A program made the position numbers and the translations under genes. A model generated the notes under the pieces. It saw nothing but the letters and a program-made list of their open reading frames with translations. It was not told the DNA's origin and did no database searches. Positions 21,744-23,198 of a stretch of DNA of 23,198 nt are shown here, piece after piece. The stretch comes from Scalindua sp964437425 (GTDB taxonomy: Bacteria > Planctomycetota > Brocadiia > Brocadiales > Scalinduaceae). Every line of letters starts with the position of its first letter. Within the stretch, counting starts at the first letter, position 1. The DNA lies in NCBI GenBank assembly GCA_964437425.1, contig CAYTGO010000047.1:1-23198 (forward strand), in the 5' to 3' direction.

Positions 21744-22961
21744 TCAACCTCTTTCGGCCAATTTGGTAAGGTCCCACATCGGCATAAATATGGCCAGCAT
21801 AAGGAATAGTACAACCGCACCGAGAAAAGCCAGAAGTATAGGTTCGATCAGACTTGCGATATTCTTGATAGAGTAATCAACCTCCATATCGTAGTACTCT
21901 GAAACCTTTACCAGCATACTGTCAAGTTCACCGGACTCCTCTCCCGCGGACATCATCTGCACTACCATAGGCGTGAAGAAATTGCTTTTCTTAATAGTTG
22001 CCGTAACACTCTCACCACGTTTCACACCTTTTTCGATATCGGTGATTACTTCAGATATCGGAACGCTTTCTACTACCTCCGCGCATATCTTCAGGTTGTC
22101 AACGATTGATAATCCACTTCGATTAAGAGTAGACATAGTCCTGGAGAAAACAGACATTGCAATCTTGAGAAAAATAGGCCCGAAGACAGGTACCTTTAGT
22201 TTAAGCAGGTCTAGTTGACGGCGACCTTTATGGGTTTTAGTATATGCTTTAAAGACGAAAAACAGGGCTCCTGCCCCGACAAAGAGTGCGTACCAGTAGT
22301 TTGTAAACAGGCGATTAGCCTCTATCAGCATCCTTGTGGCCAGGGGTAGTACGAGATCAACTTGTTCAAAGATAGCCATAAATTGGGGAACCACGAATTT
22401 CATAAGTATAAGTATTGCGATTAACATGGCGCTTATGACTATCTTAGGATATCGTGTAGCCGCCTTTATCTTTGCCTTGATTTCAGCCGCGTGTTCTGCC
22501 AGTGAAGCAAGTCTCCCGAGAATGTCGTCCAGGGTACCGGATGCCTCTCCTGCCCGTACCATATTTATGTAAAGCTCCGAGAACACTTTTGGGTGTTTTG
22601 CAAGTGCATCAGAAAAAGAAGATCCTGTCTGGATATCTGCTGACACCTTAAGGAGTATCTCCTTGAATGTTTTGTTCTGCATCTGCTCTGCAAGGCCCTG
22701 TATTCCTGAGAGCAGGGGTATTCCGGCAGAAAAGAGGGTGGCAAGTTGACGGTTAAAGACTATGATGTCTTTGTCCTTTACCTTTGGCTTTAAGAAGCTT
22801 ATAGAAAAGGCGCTCTTCCCGGCCTTGCCTTCTTTCAGGAAGACCGGTATGTATCCCATCTCCCCCAGACGCATCCTGGCAATATCCAGCCCGGTTGCTT
22901 CTAATGTTCCTGCAACGGCCAGACCTGCTCCGTCCCTGGCTTTATAATTAAATATCGGCAC
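21744..22961 (-). CDS. gspF: GspF/PilC/MshG-like inner-membrane platform protein
   Basis: A 405-residue polytopic protein that couples the assembly ATPase to pilin insertion. It begins MPIFNYKARDGAG, the usual GspF/PilC opening. Two GspF domains are present (about 67-190 and 270-392), each with the LxxGIPLLSGI- and MMSAGEESGEL-type segments. Transmembrane helices lie at about 173-195, 222-240 and 372-395. The start is GTG at 22961 with GAGGTG upstream, overlapping the receiver-domain gene by 14 bp. In MSHA loci MshG lies next to MshE, but here it is separated from the rest of the pilus genes by the efflux island. Full length and no missing elements. Confidence 0.95.
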   Translation of the reverse strand: MPIFNYKARDGAGLAVAGTLEATGLDIARMRLGEMGYIPVFLKEGKAGKSAFSISFLKPKVKDKDIIVFNRQLATLFSAGIPLLSGIQGLAEQMQNKTFKEILLKVSADIQTGSSFSDALAKHPKVFSELYINMVRAGEASGTLDDILGRLASLAEHAAEIKAKIKAATRYPKIVISAMLIAILILMKFVVPQFMAIFEQVDLVLPLATRMLIEANRLFTNYWYALFVGAGALFFVFKAYTKTHKGRRQLDLLKLKVPVFGPIFLKIAMSVFSRTMSTLNRSGLSIVDNLKICAEVVESVPISEVITDIEKGVKRGESVTATIKKSNFFTPMVVQMMSAGEESGELDSMLVKVSEYYDMEVDYSIKNIASLIEPILLAFLGAVVLFLMLAIFMPMWDLTKLAERG

Positions 22962-23198
22962 TGTTCACCTCTTCGACTGTGCTATGTAAATATTTTTCAA
23001 CTGTATCTGTAAGCATGTTCAAATCATAAGGCTTCGCTATGTACTCATTCGCACCGCATGCGAAGCCCAGTTCCCTGTCGGAATCCTGAATCTTTGAACT
23101 GACAATAATAATAGGGATATGTTTAAACCGTGTATCAAACTTAAGTAGTCTGCAGAAATGGTATCCGTCCATTTTGGGCATCATGACGTCCAGTATAA
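22948..23198 (-). CDS. Receiver-domain response regulator (5' end cut by window edge)
   Basis: Only the last 82 codons are inside the window. The frame reads ILDVMMPKMDGYHFCRLLKF, with the phosphoacceptor Asp just inside the edge, then HIPIIIVSSKIQDSD (Ser in the conserved Thr/Ser position), GANEYIAKPYD with the conserved Lys, and the final helix. It ends shortly after the receiver fold, so it carries no C-terminal output domain; the N-terminal part is unseen. The stop overlaps the gspF start by 14 bp, indicating coupling. PilG/PilH-type single-domain receivers control pili elsewhere. Confidence 0.85.
   Translation of the reverse strand, partial: ILDVMMPKMDGYHFCRLLKFDTRFKHIPIIIVSSKIQDSDRELGFACGANEYIAKPYDLNMLTDTVEKYLHSTVEEVNSADI

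Noticed and set aside
1..23198. CRISPR arrays, tRNA or rRNA genes
   Set aside because: No regularly spaced direct repeats with unique spacers and no tRNA or rRNA signatures were seen on either strand.

Overview
The window comes from a Gram-negative, moderately AT-rich bacterium. It carries an outer-membrane secretin, two lipoprotein-anchored efflux parts and type IV pilin-like genes. Short AT-rich intergenic repeats (CTTTAGGCACTTTAG-type, AAATCCAAATG-type, CACGGATT-type) resemble those I recall from uncultured Planctomycetota and other environmental bacteria; that placement is a guess.

Most of the minus strand is one MSHA-like type IV pilus cluster. In transcription order from the right edge it holds: a partial receiver-domain protein, a GspF/MshG-like inner-membrane platform, two tandem MshA-like pilins, minor pilins of the GspH/FimT, PilV/MshD, PilW/MshO and PilX/MshP types, a PilM-PilN fusion, PilO, PilP, an MshL-like lipoprotein secretin, a TPR protein (MshN position) and a GspE/MshE ATPase that runs off the left edge. 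The order follows the Vibrio msh locus (I-J-K-L-N-E), with no MshM between the secretin and the TPR protein.

Two blocks interrupt the pilus cluster. Between pilP and the secretin gene (about 4.2-6.0 kb) is a nest of small mobile-looking elements: an ORF6N-domain gene between direct and inverted CACGGATT-type repeats, a 152-bp MITE-like element with 23-bp terminal inverted repeats, and several palindromes. Between the pilins and gspF (13.6-21.6 kb) is a plus-strand island: an OmpR-type response regulator, a sensor kinase and a CusC-CusB-CusA-like RND efflux system. A 37-bp conserved element with three 11-bp-phased heptamers lies upstream of both the regulator operon and the efflux operon. It is probably the regulator's own binding site.

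The most striking find is on the minus strand upstream of the first pilin: a c-di-GMP-I (GEMM-I) riboswitch aptamer at about 13139-13225, followed by an intrinsic terminator at 12950-12993. The 5' strand of aptamer helix P3 (GGGUCUUC) is exactly complementary to the 5' arm of the terminator (GAAGACCC), so the switching strands can be read directly. Further down, a second terminator-like hairpin lies between the two tandem pilin genes, suggesting graded expression. The pilus operon therefore appears to be controlled by c-di-GMP at the RNA level, while the c-di-GMP-binding MshEN motif at the N-terminus of the ATPase looks degenerate.
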